Positions 55,190 to 64,000 of a stretch of DNA of 64,000 bases are shown one piece after another. The DNA comes from Martinezella lusitana (GTDB lineage: Bacteria; Pseudomonadota; Alphaproteobacteria; Rhizobiales; Rhizobiaceae): the NCBI RefSeq assembly GCF_900094565.1, contig NZ_FMAF01000006.1:183422-247421 (forward strand), in the 5' to 3' direction. Numbering within the stretch: the stretch's first letter is position 1; every line of letters starts with the position of its first letter. The notes beneath the pieces are model-generated. The model did not search any database, was not told the DNA's origin, and saw nothing but the letters and a program-made list of their open reading frames with translations. The position numbers were made by a program, and so were the translations under genes.

Positions 55190-56118
55190 GTATCCTGCCC
55201 TGCTTTCTTCAAAGCCTTGTTTCTGGCGTCGACAGCAGCTTCACGGCGAACCGCTGCGTCTGGGGTCAATTCAATGGCGGTACGATCGCCGAGACGAAGA
55301 TCAACGGCGGCGATGTCGCGCTGCAGAAGGTTCTGATCCTTGTCGAGCTTGGTCAGCCGGGCGAGCGCGCCATCGATATTGTCTTCCGGCAATTTGATGA
55401 TCACGCCGTTGTCGAGATAGAGATCCCACCGGCGACCGGCGACGCGCACAAACGCCCTCACATGGTCGCGAATATCCTGCCACTTGGCGAATTCATCATC
55501 GATGGAAGCGGCTGCCGTTTCAGCATCGCGGCCGACGAAGAGCGGCAGCTTTGCGAACTTGTTGTCGCGCAGTGGCGCGATCACGCTGCCGTCCTTCTGG
55601 ATCAGCGAAAGCTCGGAGCCATGCTGCCAGATGGCATAGGCCTTGCGCTCCGTCAGCTTCACTTCGACAGTTCTGGGATAGACCTTGCGGACCTCGACGC
55701 TCTGCACCCACGGCAGATTGGCGATCTTCTGGCGAGCCGCATCCGCATTGAGAGCGACCAGCGACGTCGTACCATCGAGACCGAGCAGCTGCAGGATCTC
55801 GATTTCCGACGTTTCGTCGTTGCCCGAAACCTTCACGTCCTCGATGGCGAAACCGGCAGCCGACGTTGTCGCCTCGGCGACAGCCTGGCTGTGCCCGCCG
55901 ATCGACATGCCGTAAAGACCCGTCACAGCAAGGAGTACAAGGGTGGAAACCGTGCCCGTATGTGCTGGAATGTTAACGCGGCCCGAGCCGAGACTGACCA
56001 GGAAGCGTACCGTGCGGCGCATCGGGCGCGGCAGCACGAACGTATCCTCGACATCGTCGATGGCGAGCGGGACGCGATGACGGGACCGCCTCATATTTTT
56101 GACCGTCAGCGCAAACAA
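55186..56118 (-). CDS. ftsQ: Cell-division protein FtsQ
   Basis: Bitopic inner-membrane divisome protein of about 310 residues. The cytoplasmic N-terminus is basic ([16 protein letters not shown]), with a membrane helix at about 50-70 ([19 protein letters not shown]), a POTRA domain ([40 protein letters not shown]) and the FtsQ beta domain. I chose a TTG at 56118 (LFALTVKNM), which has GGAGGA at ideal spacing. It overlaps the ddlB 3' end by 13 bases. A longer frame from 56139 is possible. The gene is coupled to ftsA by ATGA. Confidence 0.9.
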   Translation of the reverse strand: MFALTVKNMRRSRHRVPLAIDDVEDTFVLPRPMRRTVRFLVSLGSGRVNIPAHTGTVSTLVLLAVTGLYGMSIGGHSQAVAEATTSAAGFAIEDVKVSGNDETSEIEILQLLGLDGTTSLVALNADAARQKIANLPWVQSVEVRKVYPRTVEVKLTERKAYAIWQHGSELSLIQKDGSVIAPLRDNKFAKLPLFVGRDAETAAASIDDEFAKWQDIRDHVRAFVRVAGRRWDLYLDNGVIIKLPEDNIDGALARLTKLDKDQNLLQRDIAAVDLRLGDRTAIELTPDAAVRREAAVDARNKALKKAGQDT

Positions 56119-57032
56119 GACGCGTCCTCCACCATCCACCGGAGAAATTCACCAAAAGCGTAGCCGGCGTGAGCGGCCATTTCGGGCACCAATGAGGTAG
56201 GCGTCATGCCCGGCTGAGTATTGATCTCCAGCCAAACAAGTTCACCCTCTTCGGAAAAGCGATCGTCAAAACGGAAGTCAGACCGACTGACGCCACGGCA
56301 GCCGATAGCTTCATGCGCCCTTAACGATAATGTTTGTATGTTTTGGTAAAGATTTGGTGAAATTTCCGCCGGAAGCACATGTTTTGATCCACCATGGGCG
56401 TACTTGGCGTCATAATCATAGAAACTGTGGCCCAGCGGCACGATCTCGGTGACGCCGAGAACCTTGTCGCCCATCACCCCGCACGTCAGCTCGCGACCCG
56501 GAATATAACGTTCGACCAGTACTTCATCGCCATAGCGCCACTCCGAAGACGTGACGATCTGCGGCGGATGCGCCTGATCCTCCTTAACGATGACGACGCC
56601 GAAGCTTGACCCTTCGCGCACAGGCTTGACGACATAGGGCGGCTTCATCGGATGCTCGCCGGCAATGCCGAAGCGATCCATGACGATCGAACTGGCAACG
56701 GGAATGCCGGCCGCTGCGGCAACCGTCTTTGCGCGGGATTTGTCCATCGCGAGAGCGGAGGCGAGCACGCCGGAATGCGTGTAGGGGATCTGCAGATATT
56801 CCAGAATACCCTGAATGGTGCCGTCCTCACCGAAAGGGCCGTGCAGCGCGTTGAAGACCACGTCGGGCTTCATTTCGGCCAGGCGGCTGGCGACGTCGCG
56901 ATCCACGTCGATGCGGGTAACCTCAAATCCTTCGGCTTCGAGGGCATCAGCGCATGCCTTTCCCGAGGAAAGGCTGACCGGCCTTTCCGAGGAAAACCCG
57001 CCCAAAAGGACAGCCACATGCTTGCCACCCAT
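56106..57032 (-). CDS. ddlB: D-alanine-D-alanine ligase
   Basis: ATP-grasp enzyme that makes D-Ala-D-Ala for peptidoglycan. 308 residues. Visible: [80 protein letters not shown] and [20 protein letters not shown]. The ATG at 57032 is preceded by GGGGGT. The 300-bp region upstream (57033-57332) carries several TTAA motifs and the aqpZ terminator. First gene of the ddlB-ftsQAZ run. Confidence 0.95.
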   Translation of the reverse strand: MGGKHVAVLLGGFSSERPVSLSSGKACADALEAEGFEVTRIDVDRDVASRLAEMKPDVVFNALHGPFGEDGTIQGILEYLQIPYTHSGVLASALAMDKSRAKTVAAAAGIPVASSIVMDRFGIAGEHPMKPPYVVKPVREGSSFGVVIVKEDQAHPPQIVTSSEWRYGDEVLVERYIPGRELTCGVMGDKVLGVTEIVPLGHSFYDYDAKYAHGGSKHVLPAEISPNLYQNIQTLSLRAHEAIGCRGVSRSDFRFDDRFSEEGELVWLEINTQPGMTPTSLVPEMAAHAGYAFGEFLRWMVEDASCLR

Positions 57033-57124
57033 CAATACCCCCAGTGTTTACAGTCTCTTCTCTGCGTTCGCTCGACCTCGCCTACAGCGATTCTCGCCCC
57101 GCTTTCCATGGTCCGATTAGAACG

Positions 57125-57160
57125 ACATTAAGGTTAATGAAGCGTTTACTTTCGTTAACT
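57125..57160 (-). promoter_or_regulatory. TTAA-rich region upstream of ddlB, possible CtrA target
   Basis: The palindrome ATTAAGGTTAAT (57127-57138) and, on the minus strand, GTTAACGAAAGTAAAC (57144-57159) resemble spaced TTAA half-sites of the cell-cycle regulator CtrA (TTAA-N7-TTAA). The second half-site is imperfect. In other alphaproteobacteria CtrA does bind promoters of the ftsQA region. Here it is inference. Confidence 0.3.
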
Positions 57161-57277
57161 TTCGGTCGCCCTGCCGATGGCCGGTTTTCTCGAATCAAAT
57201 CGGTCTAAAGAATTCTGCCATTGGAATCAGAGAGTTGCTACTTTTGAATGTCGACATTTAGTTTTTTTTAAACAAAG

Positions 57278-57308
57278 AGGCCCGCATCGAGGGGTCCGAT
57301 GCGGGCCT
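57278..57308 (-). terminator. Intrinsic terminator after aqpZ
   Basis: AGGCCCGCATCG and CGATGCGGGCCT form a perfect 12-bp stem with a 7-base loop. On the minus strand it is followed by CTTTGTTT. It lies 25 bases after the aqpZ stop. Confidence 0.8.
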
Positions 57309-57332
57309 GAAAATCTTAAACCGACGCTGATC

Positions 57333-58019
57333 TCATTCGCTGTCGTCGACCAATTTCCAGACGAGTCCCCCTAAAGCGCCACCCACGATCGGCGCCACCC
57401 AGAACAGCCAAAGCTGCTGCAACGCCCAACCGCCGACGAACAGGGCCTGACCTGTCGAACGGGCCGGGTTGACCGAGGTATTGGTGATCGGGATCGAAAT
57501 GAGGTGGATCAGCGTCAGCGAAAGGCCGATCGCGATCGGCGCGAAGCCGGCCGGCACCTTGCTGCTCGTCGAACCGAGAATCACAACCAGGAAGAACAAG
57601 GTCAACACGATCTCGGCGACCAGTGCCGATAGCAGGGGGTAGCCACCCGGCGAATGTTCTCCGTAGCCGTTTGCCGCAAAGCCGCCGAGCTGGAAGTCGG
57701 CCTTGCCGCTCGCGATCAGATAGAGCACGGCCGCCGCCACGACCGCGCCGACAACCTGCGCGACAATATAAGGAATGAGCTGCCCGGCGGGGAAACGACC
57801 GGCAACCGTCAGACCAACCGAAACGGCTGGGTTGAAATGGCCGCCCGAGATACCGCCGACCGCATAGGCCATGGTAAGCACCGTCAAACCAAACGCAAAA
57901 GCAACACCTAGAAAACCGATACCGAGGCTCGGAAATGCCGCGGCGAAGATTGCACTGCCGCAGCCGCCGAATACGAGCCAGAACGTCCCAAGAAACTCAG
58001 CAATGAGTTTTTTCTGCAT
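57333..58019 (-). CDS. aqpZ: Aquaporin Z-type water channel
   Basis: 228-residue channel with six membrane helices and two half-helices. Both NPA boxes are intact: [13 protein letters not shown] and [14 protein letters not shown]. The selectivity-filter residues near the second box (ARST) and His in IHLISIP fit an orthodox water channel. It starts [20 protein letters not shown]. It is inserted, with the MHS transporter, between murB and ddlB of the cell-wall cluster, and has its own terminator. Confidence 0.94.
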   Translation of the reverse strand: MQKKLIAEFLGTFWLVFGGCGSAIFAAAFPSLGIGFLGVAFAFGLTVLTMAYAVGGISGGHFNPAVSVGLTVAGRFPAGQLIPYIVAQVVGAVVAAAVLYLIASGKADFQLGGFAANGYGEHSPGGYPLLSALVAEIVLTLFFLVVILGSTSSKVPAGFAPIAIGLSLTLIHLISIPITNTSVNPARSTGQALFVGGWALQQLWLFWVAPIVGGALGGLVWKLVDDSE

Positions 58020-58236
58020 TAACCCTTCTCCTGTGCCCGCAACCGAAGCGAAAGTCAGCCATTTTTAGAAAAAGATCTCGGGAAGGACTCGCCGAAGACA
58101 CGCCCACTCATTGGCAAACATTCGCCCAGTTGCTCGCGAATCAACCATTACGGTTAAACAATAGCATGCAACCGGTGATTTCTTGTTCATTTAGCGTTTG
58201 CGTCGAATAAAAATTGCGCTAAGGACACCTTTTACT

Positions 58237-58255
58237 CGCTAAGGTAACCTTAGCG
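58237..58255. promoter_or_regulatory. Operator-like inverted repeat upstream of the MHS transporter
   Basis: CGCTAAGGTAACCTTAGCG is a perfect 8-bp dyad with a 3-bp spacer, ending 20 bp before the start codon. A second half-site, CGCTAAGG, lies exactly 20 bp upstream (58217-58224), two helical turns away. This fits cooperative binding of a regulator, most likely a repressor since the site covers the transcription start region. Confidence 0.6.
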
Positions 58256-58275
58256 TCATCTAAAATGGTGGGACC

Positions 58276-59607
58276 ATGACTGACGCGATAACTCCTTTAT
58301 CGCCGACCCCCTCGTCATCGAACAATGCTGTTGCGAATTCCCCGGCACGTGTTCTGATCGCGAGCCTCATCGGCACAACGATCGAATTCTTCGATTTCTA
58401 CGTCTATGCAACGGCGGCGGTTATCGTCTTCCCGAAGCTGTTTTTCCCTGCAAGCGATCCGACCTCGGCGACGCTGCAATCCTTCGCGACCTTCTCCATC
58501 GCCTTCTTCGCGCGCCCGATCGGCGCGATGATCTTCGGCCACTTTGGTGACCGAATCGGCCGAAAGGCGACGCTCGTCGCGGCATTGATGACCATGGGCC
58601 TCTCGACCGTAGTAATCGGTCTGCTTCCGACCTATGAATCAATCGGCGTTGCGGCTCCGCTCCTGCTGGCACTTTGCCGTCTTGGCCAAGGCCTTGGTCT
58701 CGGGGGCGAATGGGGCGGCGCGGTGTTGCTCGCCACGGAGAACGCGCCGGAAGGCAAGCGCAGCTGGTACGCCATGTTCCCGCAGCTCGGCGCCCCCATC
58801 GGTTTCATCCTTTCAGCAGGCCTCTTCCTGACCCTGCGCGAAAGCATGACGGATGCCGACTTCCTGAGCCATGGCTGGCGTATCCCCTTCCTGATCAGCC
58901 TCGTATTGGTCGCAGTCGGCCTCTATGTCCGACTGAAAATCACCGAAACACCGGAATTCCGCCGCGCCATCGAAAAAGAAGAGCGCGTTTCCGTTCCGAT
59001 CGCTGTCATCTTCCGCTCGCACCTCCGCAGCCTCTTTCTCGGCACGATCATCGCGGTCGCGACCTTCGTGCTGTTCTATCTGATGACGGCATTTACCTTG
59101 AGCTGGGGCACCAGACCGGCGGGCACCGGGCCGCTGCCGGCAGGTCTCGGCTATTCGCAAGGCCAGTTCCTCGTCGTTCAGCTCGTTGGCGTCGTCTTCT
59201 TCGGCCTGATGATTCCGATCTCCGGCCTGCTCTCGGACCGCTATTCGCGCCGGCTGGTTCTGGTGCTCACGACCATTGGCATCTTGATCTTCGGCCTGTT
59301 CTACTCGTCGCTGCTGACTGCCGGCCTTGCGGGCGCCTTCGCCTGCTCGATCATCGGCCTGGCGCTGATGGGCTTCACCTACGGTCCGATCGGAGCGGCA
59401 TTGGCTGCACCCTTCCCGACCGCCGTGCGCTATACCGGCGCCTCGATGACCTTCAATCTCGGCGGCATCGTCGGTGCATCGCTCGCGCCCTATATCGCCA
59501 CTTGGCTCGCAACGAACTACGGCCTGGTCTATGTCGGCTACTACCTGACGGCCGCGGCAGCGCTCTCGCTGATTGGCATCGTCCTGTCGGGCAACGACGA
59601 AATCTGA
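58276..59607 (+). CDS. MHS-family MFS transporter (metabolite:H+ symporter)
   Basis: 443-residue, 12-helix transporter. N-terminal MHS signature: LIGTTIEFFDFYVYATAAVI. The MFS motif A is GHFGDRIGRKATLVAALMTM, then LGLGGEWGGAVLLATENAP, typical of shikimate/citrate/proline-betaine-type porters. The loop between helices 6 and 7 carries TETPEFRRAIEKEERVSVP. Substrate unknown. It starts at ATG 58276 with GGTGGGA upstream. It is transcribed against the surrounding dcw genes, and its promoter has a clear palindromic operator. A bidirectional terminator follows. Confidence 0.88.
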   Translation: MTDAITPLSPTPSSSNNAVANSPARVLIASLIGTTIEFFDFYVYATAAVIVFPKLFFPASDPTSATLQSFATFSIAFFARPIGAMIFGHFGDRIGRKATLVAALMTMGLSTVVIGLLPTYESIGVAAPLLLALCRLGQGLGLGGEWGGAVLLATENAPEGKRSWYAMFPQLGAPIGFILSAGLFLTLRESMTDADFLSHGWRIPFLISLVLVAVGLYVRLKITETPEFRRAIEKEERVSVPIAVIFRSHLRSLFLGTIIAVATFVLFYLMTAFTLSWGTRPAGTGPLPAGLGYSQGQFLVVQLVGVVFFGLMIPISGLLSDRYSRRLVLVLTTIGILIFGLFYSSLLTAGLAGAFACSIIGLALMGFTYGPIGAALAAPFPTAVRYTGASMTFNLGGIVGASLAPYIATWLATNYGLVYVGYYLTAAAALSLIGIVLSGNDEI

Positions 59608-59627
59608 GGATATTGCGATAACCAATT

Positions 59628-59657
59628 GAAAAGGCCGGGTGAAAACCCGGCCTTTTC
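59628..59657. terminator. Bidirectional terminator between MHS gene and murB
   Basis: GAAAAGGCCGGGT and ACCCGGCCTTTTC pair perfectly over 13 bp with a GAAA loop. A-rich and T-rich ends (AAAA/TTTT) make it work in both directions, for the MHS gene and for murB (stop at 59698). Confidence 0.85.
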
Positions 59658-59697
59658 AGTTGAATCAATTTGTGAGCTACAGACGGATCAGAATACC

Positions 59698-60672
59698 CTA
59701 CTCCGTCGTGACGCCCTGGAACGGACGAACTTCCCTGCCGGGCATGAAGCTGCCGAGGCGCTTGATTTCCCATTCCAGCTTGACGCCGGACTTCTCGAAA
59801 ACCTCGCGGCGAACCTGCTCGCCCAGATATTCGAGATCGTAACCGGTTGCCTGCTCCATGTTGATCATGAAATTGCAGTGCAGCGACGACATTTGCGCGC
59901 CGCCGATGACGAGACCGCGGCAACCGGCCTCATCAATCAATTTCCAGGCGGAAAAACCATCCGGATTCTTGAAGGTCGACCCGCCGGTCTTCTCCCGAAT
60001 CGGCTGCACGGTTTCGCGATGCGCCCGCACGGCATCCATCTCTGCGCGGATCTTGGCCTTGTCCTCGGGATAGCCCTCGAACAGAACATGGGTGAAGATC
60101 AGATCTTCCGAAGCGTCGGAATGTCGATAGCTATAGCCCATCTCGGCATTGGTCAGCACATGCTTCTCGCCCTTGCGGTCGACCGCGTGCACCTGGACGA
60201 CGCGTTCGCGTGTCTCGACGCCGTTAGCGCCGGCATTCATGCGCGCCGCGCCGCCGATAGTGCCCGGTATGCCGTAGTAGAAATGGAAACCGCCAATGCT
60301 GTTGTCCATCGCCATGGCCGCGACGTGCTTGTCCGGGCATGCGGCGCCCGCCAGGATGCGGTTATCGCCCTGGAGCTCGACAGAGCCGAAGCCCTTGGCC
60401 GAAAGCCGCAGGACAATTCCCGGGATGCCGCCATCGCGCACCAATATGTTCGAACCCACGCCAACCACCGTCAGCGGCACTTCTTCCGGCAGGATCTTCA
60501 GGAACGCAATGAGATCGTCCGTGTCGTGCGGCTGGAACATCAGCTCCGCCAACCCGCCGGCGCGGAACCACGTCACACGATCCATCGGCGCATCCGGCGT
60601 CAACCGACCCCTGATGTCCTTTACACCGTCGCCGAGCGACGCCAGAAGCTTTTCCCCATTTACCTGTTTCAT
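59698..60672 (-). CDS. murB: UDP-N-acetylenolpyruvoylglucosamine reductase
   Basis: FAD/NADPH enzyme that makes UDP-MurNAc in the cytoplasm. 324 residues. Visible: [80 protein letters not shown] (catalytic Ser), and [17 protein letters not shown]. It overlaps the murC stop by 4 bases, so it is translationally coupled. It is the last of the ftsW-murG-murC-murB run before the inserted transporters. Confidence 0.95.
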   Translation of the reverse strand: MKQVNGEKLLASLGDGVKDIRGRLTPDAPMDRVTWFRAGGLAELMFQPHDTDDLIAFLKILPEEVPLTVVGVGSNILVRDGGIPGIVLRLSAKGFGSVELQGDNRILAGAACPDKHVAAMAMDNSIGGFHFYYGIPGTIGGAARMNAGANGVETRERVVQVHAVDRKGEKHVLTNAEMGYSYRHSDASEDLIFTHVLFEGYPEDKAKIRAEMDAVRAHRETVQPIREKTGGSTFKNPDGFSAWKLIDEAGCRGLVIGGAQMSSLHCNFMINMEQATGYDLEYLGEQVRREVFEKSGVKLEWEIKRLGSFMPGREVRPFQGVTTE

Positions 60673-62084
60673 GCGGACTTACCCGAGAGGCCTTCCAATT
60701 CCTTTGGCAATGATGCTGCCCAATACGTAATGCTGCCAGCCCCCAACAAAACCACAAAATCACCCGGTCGCGCAATCTCCGCAACCATGGCGGCAAGATC
60801 TTCCTGCGATGGCAGATAGCGCGCGTCGCGATGGCCACCAGCCTTGATGCGCGAAACCAGCGTCTGCGAATCTACGCCTTCGATCGGATCCTCGCCGGCG
60901 GCGTAGACGGGTGCCAGGAAAATGCTGTCGGCATCGTTGAAGCAGGCGGCGAATTCCTCGAAGAGGCTCGACAGACGCGTATAGCGGTGTGGCTGGTGGA
61001 CAGCGATGACACGGCCATTGCAGGCTTCGCGCGCGGCCTTCAGCACCGCCTTGATTTCGACAGGGTGATGGCCGTAATCGTCGAAGACCTTGATCCCGTT
61101 CCATTCGCCGGTCAGCGTGAAGCGGCGCTTGACGCCGCCGAAAGACGCCAGACCCTTGGCGATCGCCTCGCTGGAGATGCCGAGCCGGTTGGCAACGGCA
61201 ACCGCCGCCGTCGCATTGGAAATATTGTGCCGACCGGGCATCGGCATCACGAGGTCTTTGATGTGGATCACCTTGCCGGTGCGGCGCCTGCGGATTTCGA
61301 CGTCGAACAGCGACCGCGTGCCGTCGATGCGGACATTTGCAAAGCGCACATCAGCCTGCGGGTTCTCGCCATAGGTGATGATCTTGCGGTCCTCGATGCG
61401 ACCGACCAGGGACTGGACTTCCGGATGGTCGATGCACATGACGCCGAAGCCGTAGAACGGCACGTTTTCGACGAACTGCCGGAAGGCGGCGCGGACGGCA
61501 TCGAAATTGCCATAGTGATCAAGATGCTCCGGGTCGATATTGGTGACCACAGCGACGTCGGCCGGCAACTTCAGGAAGGTGCCGTCCGATTCGTCGGCTT
61601 CGACCACCATCCATTCGCCCTCGCCCATGCGCGCATTGGTGCCGTAGGCATTGATGATGCCGCCGTTGATCACGGTCGGATCGAGCCCGCCGGCTTCGAG
61701 CAGCGTTGCCACCAGCGACGTGGTCGTGGTCTTGCCATGCGTGCCGCCGATGGCGATGGCATTGCGGAAACGCATCAGCTCGGCAAGCATCTCGGCACGG
61801 CGCACCACCGGCAACAGCTTTTCGCGCGCGGCAACGAGTTCCGGATTGCTCTTCTTGATGGCAGTGGAGACAACAACGACTTCGGCATCGCCGAGGTTTT
61901 CCGCCTTGTGACCGATATGGACCGGGATGCCCTTGTCGCGCAGCCGCTGCACGTTGGCGCTTTCCGATTGATCGGACCCCTGCACGCGATGACCGAGGTT
62001 ATGCAACACCTCGGCAATGCCGCTCATGCCGATACCGCCGATCCCGATAAAATGTACAAGGCCGATTGCCTTCGGCAGCTTCAT
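60669..62084 (-). CDS. murC: UDP-N-acetylmuramate-L-alanine ligase
   Basis: Adds L-Ala to UDP-MurNAc. 471 residues, normal Mur-ligase length. N-terminal UDP-binding domain: [20 protein letters not shown]. Central ATPase: [20 protein letters not shown] and [20 protein letters not shown] (carboxylated Lys area further on). C-terminal domain: [20 protein letters not shown] and [20 protein letters not shown]. Its ATG overlaps the murG stop by 4 bases, and its stop overlaps the murB start by 4. Confidence 0.95.
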   Translation of the reverse strand: MKLPKAIGLVHFIGIGGIGMSGIAEVLHNLGHRVQGSDQSESANVQRLRDKGIPVHIGHKAENLGDAEVVVVSTAIKKSNPELVAAREKLLPVVRRAEMLAELMRFRNAIAIGGTHGKTTTTSLVATLLEAGGLDPTVINGGIINAYGTNARMGEGEWMVVEADESDGTFLKLPADVAVVTNIDPEHLDHYGNFDAVRAAFRQFVENVPFYGFGVMCIDHPEVQSLVGRIEDRKIITYGENPQADVRFANVRIDGTRSLFDVEIRRRRTGKVIHIKDLVMPMPGRHNISNATAAVAVANRLGISSEAIAKGLASFGGVKRRFTLTGEWNGIKVFDDYGHHPVEIKAVLKAAREACNGRVIAVHQPHRYTRLSSLFEEFAACFNDADSIFLAPVYAAGEDPIEGVDSQTLVSRIKAGGHRDARYLPSQEDLAAMVAEIARPGDFVVLLGAGSITYWAASLPKELEGLSGKSA

Positions 62085-63205
62085 GCGCCTGCCCCCTTGA
62101 ATTGCTGAATTGAACGTCCCCCGGCAATAGCCTCAACCATGTCGGCGAGCAAGTTTGCCGCATCCGGCTTGCCTGCCTGTTTGGCGGCAGCCGCCATCTT
62201 TGCGAGCTTTTCCGGCATCGTCATCGAACCGCGCAGAATGGTCGAAAGCTTCTCCGGCGTAAGCTCGGATTGCGCGATGACCTTGACGCCGCCGGTTGCC
62301 GCAAGCGCTGCCGCATTGGCGGCCTGATCATGATCCAGCGCATGCGGATAGGGCACGAGGATCGCCGGGCGGCCGATGACGGCGAGCTCGGATACCGTCG
62401 AAGCCCCGGAACGGCACAGAACCAGATGCGCCGCACCGATACGCTCGGCCATGTCGGTGAAGAAGGGCGCTATATCCGCGCCCATCTCCAGCCTTCTGGT
62501 GCAGCTATTGACCGTCTCCATATCCTCGGGTCGCACCTGCTGTGTAATCCGCAGGCGCTTGCGCAGCGGCTCTTCCAGCAGGCTGATGGCCGTTGGCACC
62601 GCCTTTGAGAAATACTGAGCACCCTGACTACCGCCGAAGACGACCAGGTTGAAAGGATCATCCGGTACAGAAGGCACATAGGGCCGCTTGGCAGCCTCGA
62701 TGACGGCCGGGCGCACCGGGTTGCCGGTCGTCACCGTCTTTTCCGAAAAGGCGCCGCCATCTTCCACCAGGAAACCGCCCGCGATCGCGCGTACCCGCGT
62801 CGCAAGCATCTTGTTGGCACGCCCCATGACCGCATTCTGTTCATGGATCATCGACGGCACACCCATGCGGGTGGCGGCCAACAGCGGCGGAACGGTCGGG
62901 TAGCCGCCGAAGCCGACGACGCAGAGCGGCTTGATTCTATTGATCAGCTTGCGCGCCGCGCGCATGCCCGTCCACAGCGTCAATAAGGCGCCGGCGACCT
63001 TCAAGGGATTCTTGGAGCCGATCGTCGCCGAGGGCACGACATGGATCTCATCGGCAGGAAACTTGCCGGCATAGCGTTCGGCGCGGCTGTCGGTGACGAG
63101 GTGCACGGAATAGCCGCGCTCCTTCAGCTTATAGGCCAGCGCCTCGGCCGGAAATACGTGACCGCCGGTTCCGCCGGCGGCAAGAAGGATAGTACCTTTA
63201 CTCAT
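62081..63205 (-). CDS. murG: UDP-GlcNAc:lipid I GlcNAc-transferase MurG
   Basis: Makes lipid II on the inner face of the cytoplasmic membrane. 374 residues of GT-B fold. N-terminal glycine loop [40 protein letters not shown], second glycine loop [20 protein letters not shown], and [47 protein letters not shown] precedes the ATG. The start codon overlaps the stop of a 61-codon frame that fills the gap to ftsW. Coupled to murC. Confidence 0.95.
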   Translation of the reverse strand: MSKGTILLAAGGTGGHVFPAEALAYKLKERGYSVHLVTDSRAERYAGKFPADEIHVVPSATIGSKNPLKVAGALLTLWTGMRAARKLINRIKPLCVVGFGGYPTVPPLLAATRMGVPSMIHEQNAVMGRANKMLATRVRAIAGGFLVEDGGAFSEKTVTTGNPVRPAVIEAAKRPYVPSVPDDPFNLVVFGGSQGAQYFSKAVPTAISLLEEPLRKRLRITQQVRPEDMETVNSCTRRLEMGADIAPFFTDMAERIGAAHLVLCRSGASTVSELAVIGRPAILVPYPHALDHDQAANAAALAATGGVKVIAQSELTPEKLSTILRGSMTMPEKLAKMAAAAKQAGKPDAANLLADMVEAIAGGRSIQQFKGAGA

Positions 63206-63387
63206 AATCTTCGCTCCCGCGAATACCCCACTACTCGGGGCATATCCCTAATATAGGAAGCCGCCTCGACCGCGTCATCAACGCGGGCCAAGCCTCCCTC
63301 ATAGACGGCCGCCTCTGGAAAAGCGACCAGAGAATGAGCAAGAGAGAGATGTCGGGGCTGGAGCACAGGCAAGTTCAAGACAGTCAC
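63202..63387 (-). CDS. Candidate 61-residue protein between ftsW and murG
   Basis: Not recognised. A 61-codon frame starts with GTG overlapping the ftsW stop by 4 bases (GTGA) and ends with TGA overlapping the murG start by 4 bases (ATGA). It therefore tiles the whole gap of about 180 bp. It reads MTVLNLPVLQPRHLSLAHSL, then VAFPEAAVYEGGLARVDDAV, then EAASYIRDMPRVVGYSRERR. No membrane segment. GGAG lies too close to the GTG to be an ideal ribosome-binding site. The double overlap could be chance: an open frame of this length is not rare at this GC content. Confidence 0.35.
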   Translation of the reverse strand: MTVLNLPVLQPRHLSLAHSLVAFPEAAVYEGGLARVDDAVEAASYIRDMPRVVGYSRERRL

Positions 63388-64000
63388 TCCGCAGGCAATC
63401 CATGCGTCACGCGGAACTGGCTGCGATCCTGCGCCCGCTTTTCCGGGCGGTGACGCGTCAGCGCCAGAATGAAGCCTGCGGTCACGCAGATCGCGGTCAT
63501 TGATGAACCACCATAGGAAATCAGCGGCAAGGTCATGCCCTTGGCCGGCAGCAGCTGCAGGTTGACGCCGATATTGATGATCGACTGGATACCGATCTGC
63601 AGCACCAGGCCGGCAACGGCGAAGCGATTGAAGTCGTTCTTTTCCTTGTAGGCATGGGACAGACCCCGCAGTACCAGGAACGCGAAGATGCAGACGAGCA
63701 CCATGCAGAAGATGACACCGAACTCTTCGGCGGCCACCGAGAAGATGAAGTCGGTGTGGGCGTCGGGGATGATGCGCTTGACGATGCCTTCACCCGGGCC
63801 GACACCGAACCAGTTGCCGTGAACGATCGCTTCCTTGGCGGTATCGACCTGGAACGTATCACCCTCGCCGGTCATGAATTTATCGACGCGGAGCGCCACG
63901 TGGGGAAAGACGTAATAAGCGGCGACGAACCCGCCGGCGCCAAGCCCGCCGAGCACCGAAATCCAGAGCCAGGGCATGCCGGCCATGAAGAACATGCCGC
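63384..64000 (-). CDS. ftsW: FtsW, lipid II polymerase of the divisome (5' end outside window)
   Basis: SEDS-family membrane enzyme that polymerises septal peptidoglycan with FtsI. Only the C-terminal 205 residues or so are present; the frame runs off the right edge without a start. Visible: WLWISVLGGLGAGGFVAAYY, the large periplasmic loop with GNWFGVGPGEGIVKRIIPDA and HTDFIFSVAAEEFGVIFCMV, then NIGVNLQLLPAKGMTLPLIS and YGGSSMTAICVTAGFILALT. These are the conserved SEDS loops. It should be about 380 residues complete. First of the mur run in this window. Confidence 0.95.
   Translation of the reverse strand, partial: GMFFMAGMPWLWISVLGGLGAGGFVAAYYVFPHVALRVDKFMTGEGDTFQVDTAKEAIVHGNWFGVGPGEGIVKRIIPDAHTDFIFSVAAEEFGVIFCMVLVCIFAFLVLRGLSHAYKEKNDFNRFAVAGLVLQIGIQSIINIGVNLQLLPAKGMTLPLISYGGSSMTAICVTAGFILALTRHRPEKRAQDRSQFRVTHGLPAE

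Overview
The window looks like ordinary chromosome from a Rhizobiaceae alphaproteobacterium, most likely Rhizobium or a close relative. The evidence is the high GC content and codon use, a circularly permuted two-piece tmRNA whose tag reads ANDNYAEARLAA, an alpha-type SspB, rhizobial -35/-10 elements of the CTTGAC-N17-CTATAT kind, a rhizobial-type flagellin, a long-tailed FtsZ, and a dispersed intergenic repeat of a type I associate with rhizobia. I see no prophage, insertion sequence, CRISPR array, tRNA or rRNA.

Layout. 1-6.4 kb, mostly minus strand: hflC (cut by the window edge), hflK, folA, an NAD(P)-binding dehydrogenase, a XRE-cupin regulator, a divergent acetyltransferase and thyA. 6.6-8.2 kb, plus strand: a trans-translation and proteolysis block of ssrA, sspB, a DUF4169 protein and a ribbon-helix-helix protein. 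8.2-13.6 kb: a giant AsmA-family protein and a D-lactate-dehydrogenase-like flavoprotein. 14-18.2 kb: a polar amino-acid ABC transporter behind a good sigma-54 promoter, then an AraC regulator and a DUF2000 protein. 18.2-24.7 kb: an OmpA-like lipoprotein, a lone flagellin and a two-gene RND efflux operon. 25-33.4 kb: uvrD/pcrA, a GIY-YIG remnant, a FucP-type sugar transporter, nicotinamidase, a glycosyltransferase facing a Wzx-like flippase, and a DUF1801 protein.

33.5-38.7 kb: panC-panB, DUF2164, azlCD and a long Xaa-Pro aminopeptidase. 39-45.6 kb: a small 46-codon transcription unit, prmA with a flavin monooxygenase and SCO1, cheW, creA, an ArsR/AHSA1 pair with tandem operators, and an acetyltransferase. 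45.6-64 kb: a reversed division and cell-wall (dcw) cluster. In transcription order it reads ftsW (cut by the right edge), murG, murC, murB, [MHS transporter and aqpZ inserted], ddlB, ftsQ, ftsA, ftsZ, lpxC, bamD, recN, ligA.

How the genes work together: folA and thyA serve folate/dTMP metabolism; HflKC modulates FtsH; ssrA and SspB tag and deliver stalled nascent chains to ClpXP; panBC make pantothenate; the dcw block supplies peptidoglycan precursors, divisome proteins and envelope genes (lpxC, bamD). The most interesting new observations are: (1) an 11-residue motif shared by the C-terminal tail of SspB and the N-terminus of the neighbouring DUF4169 protein, suggesting a second ClpX-docking protein; (2) an unannotated 61-codon ORF tiled with 4-nt overlaps between ftsW and murG; (3) a structured, terminator-bounded transcript with a 46-codon ORF at 39 kb; and (4) several clear operators (ArsR, MHS transporter, XRE) and a sigma-54 promoter. 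No single large undescribed system is evident.
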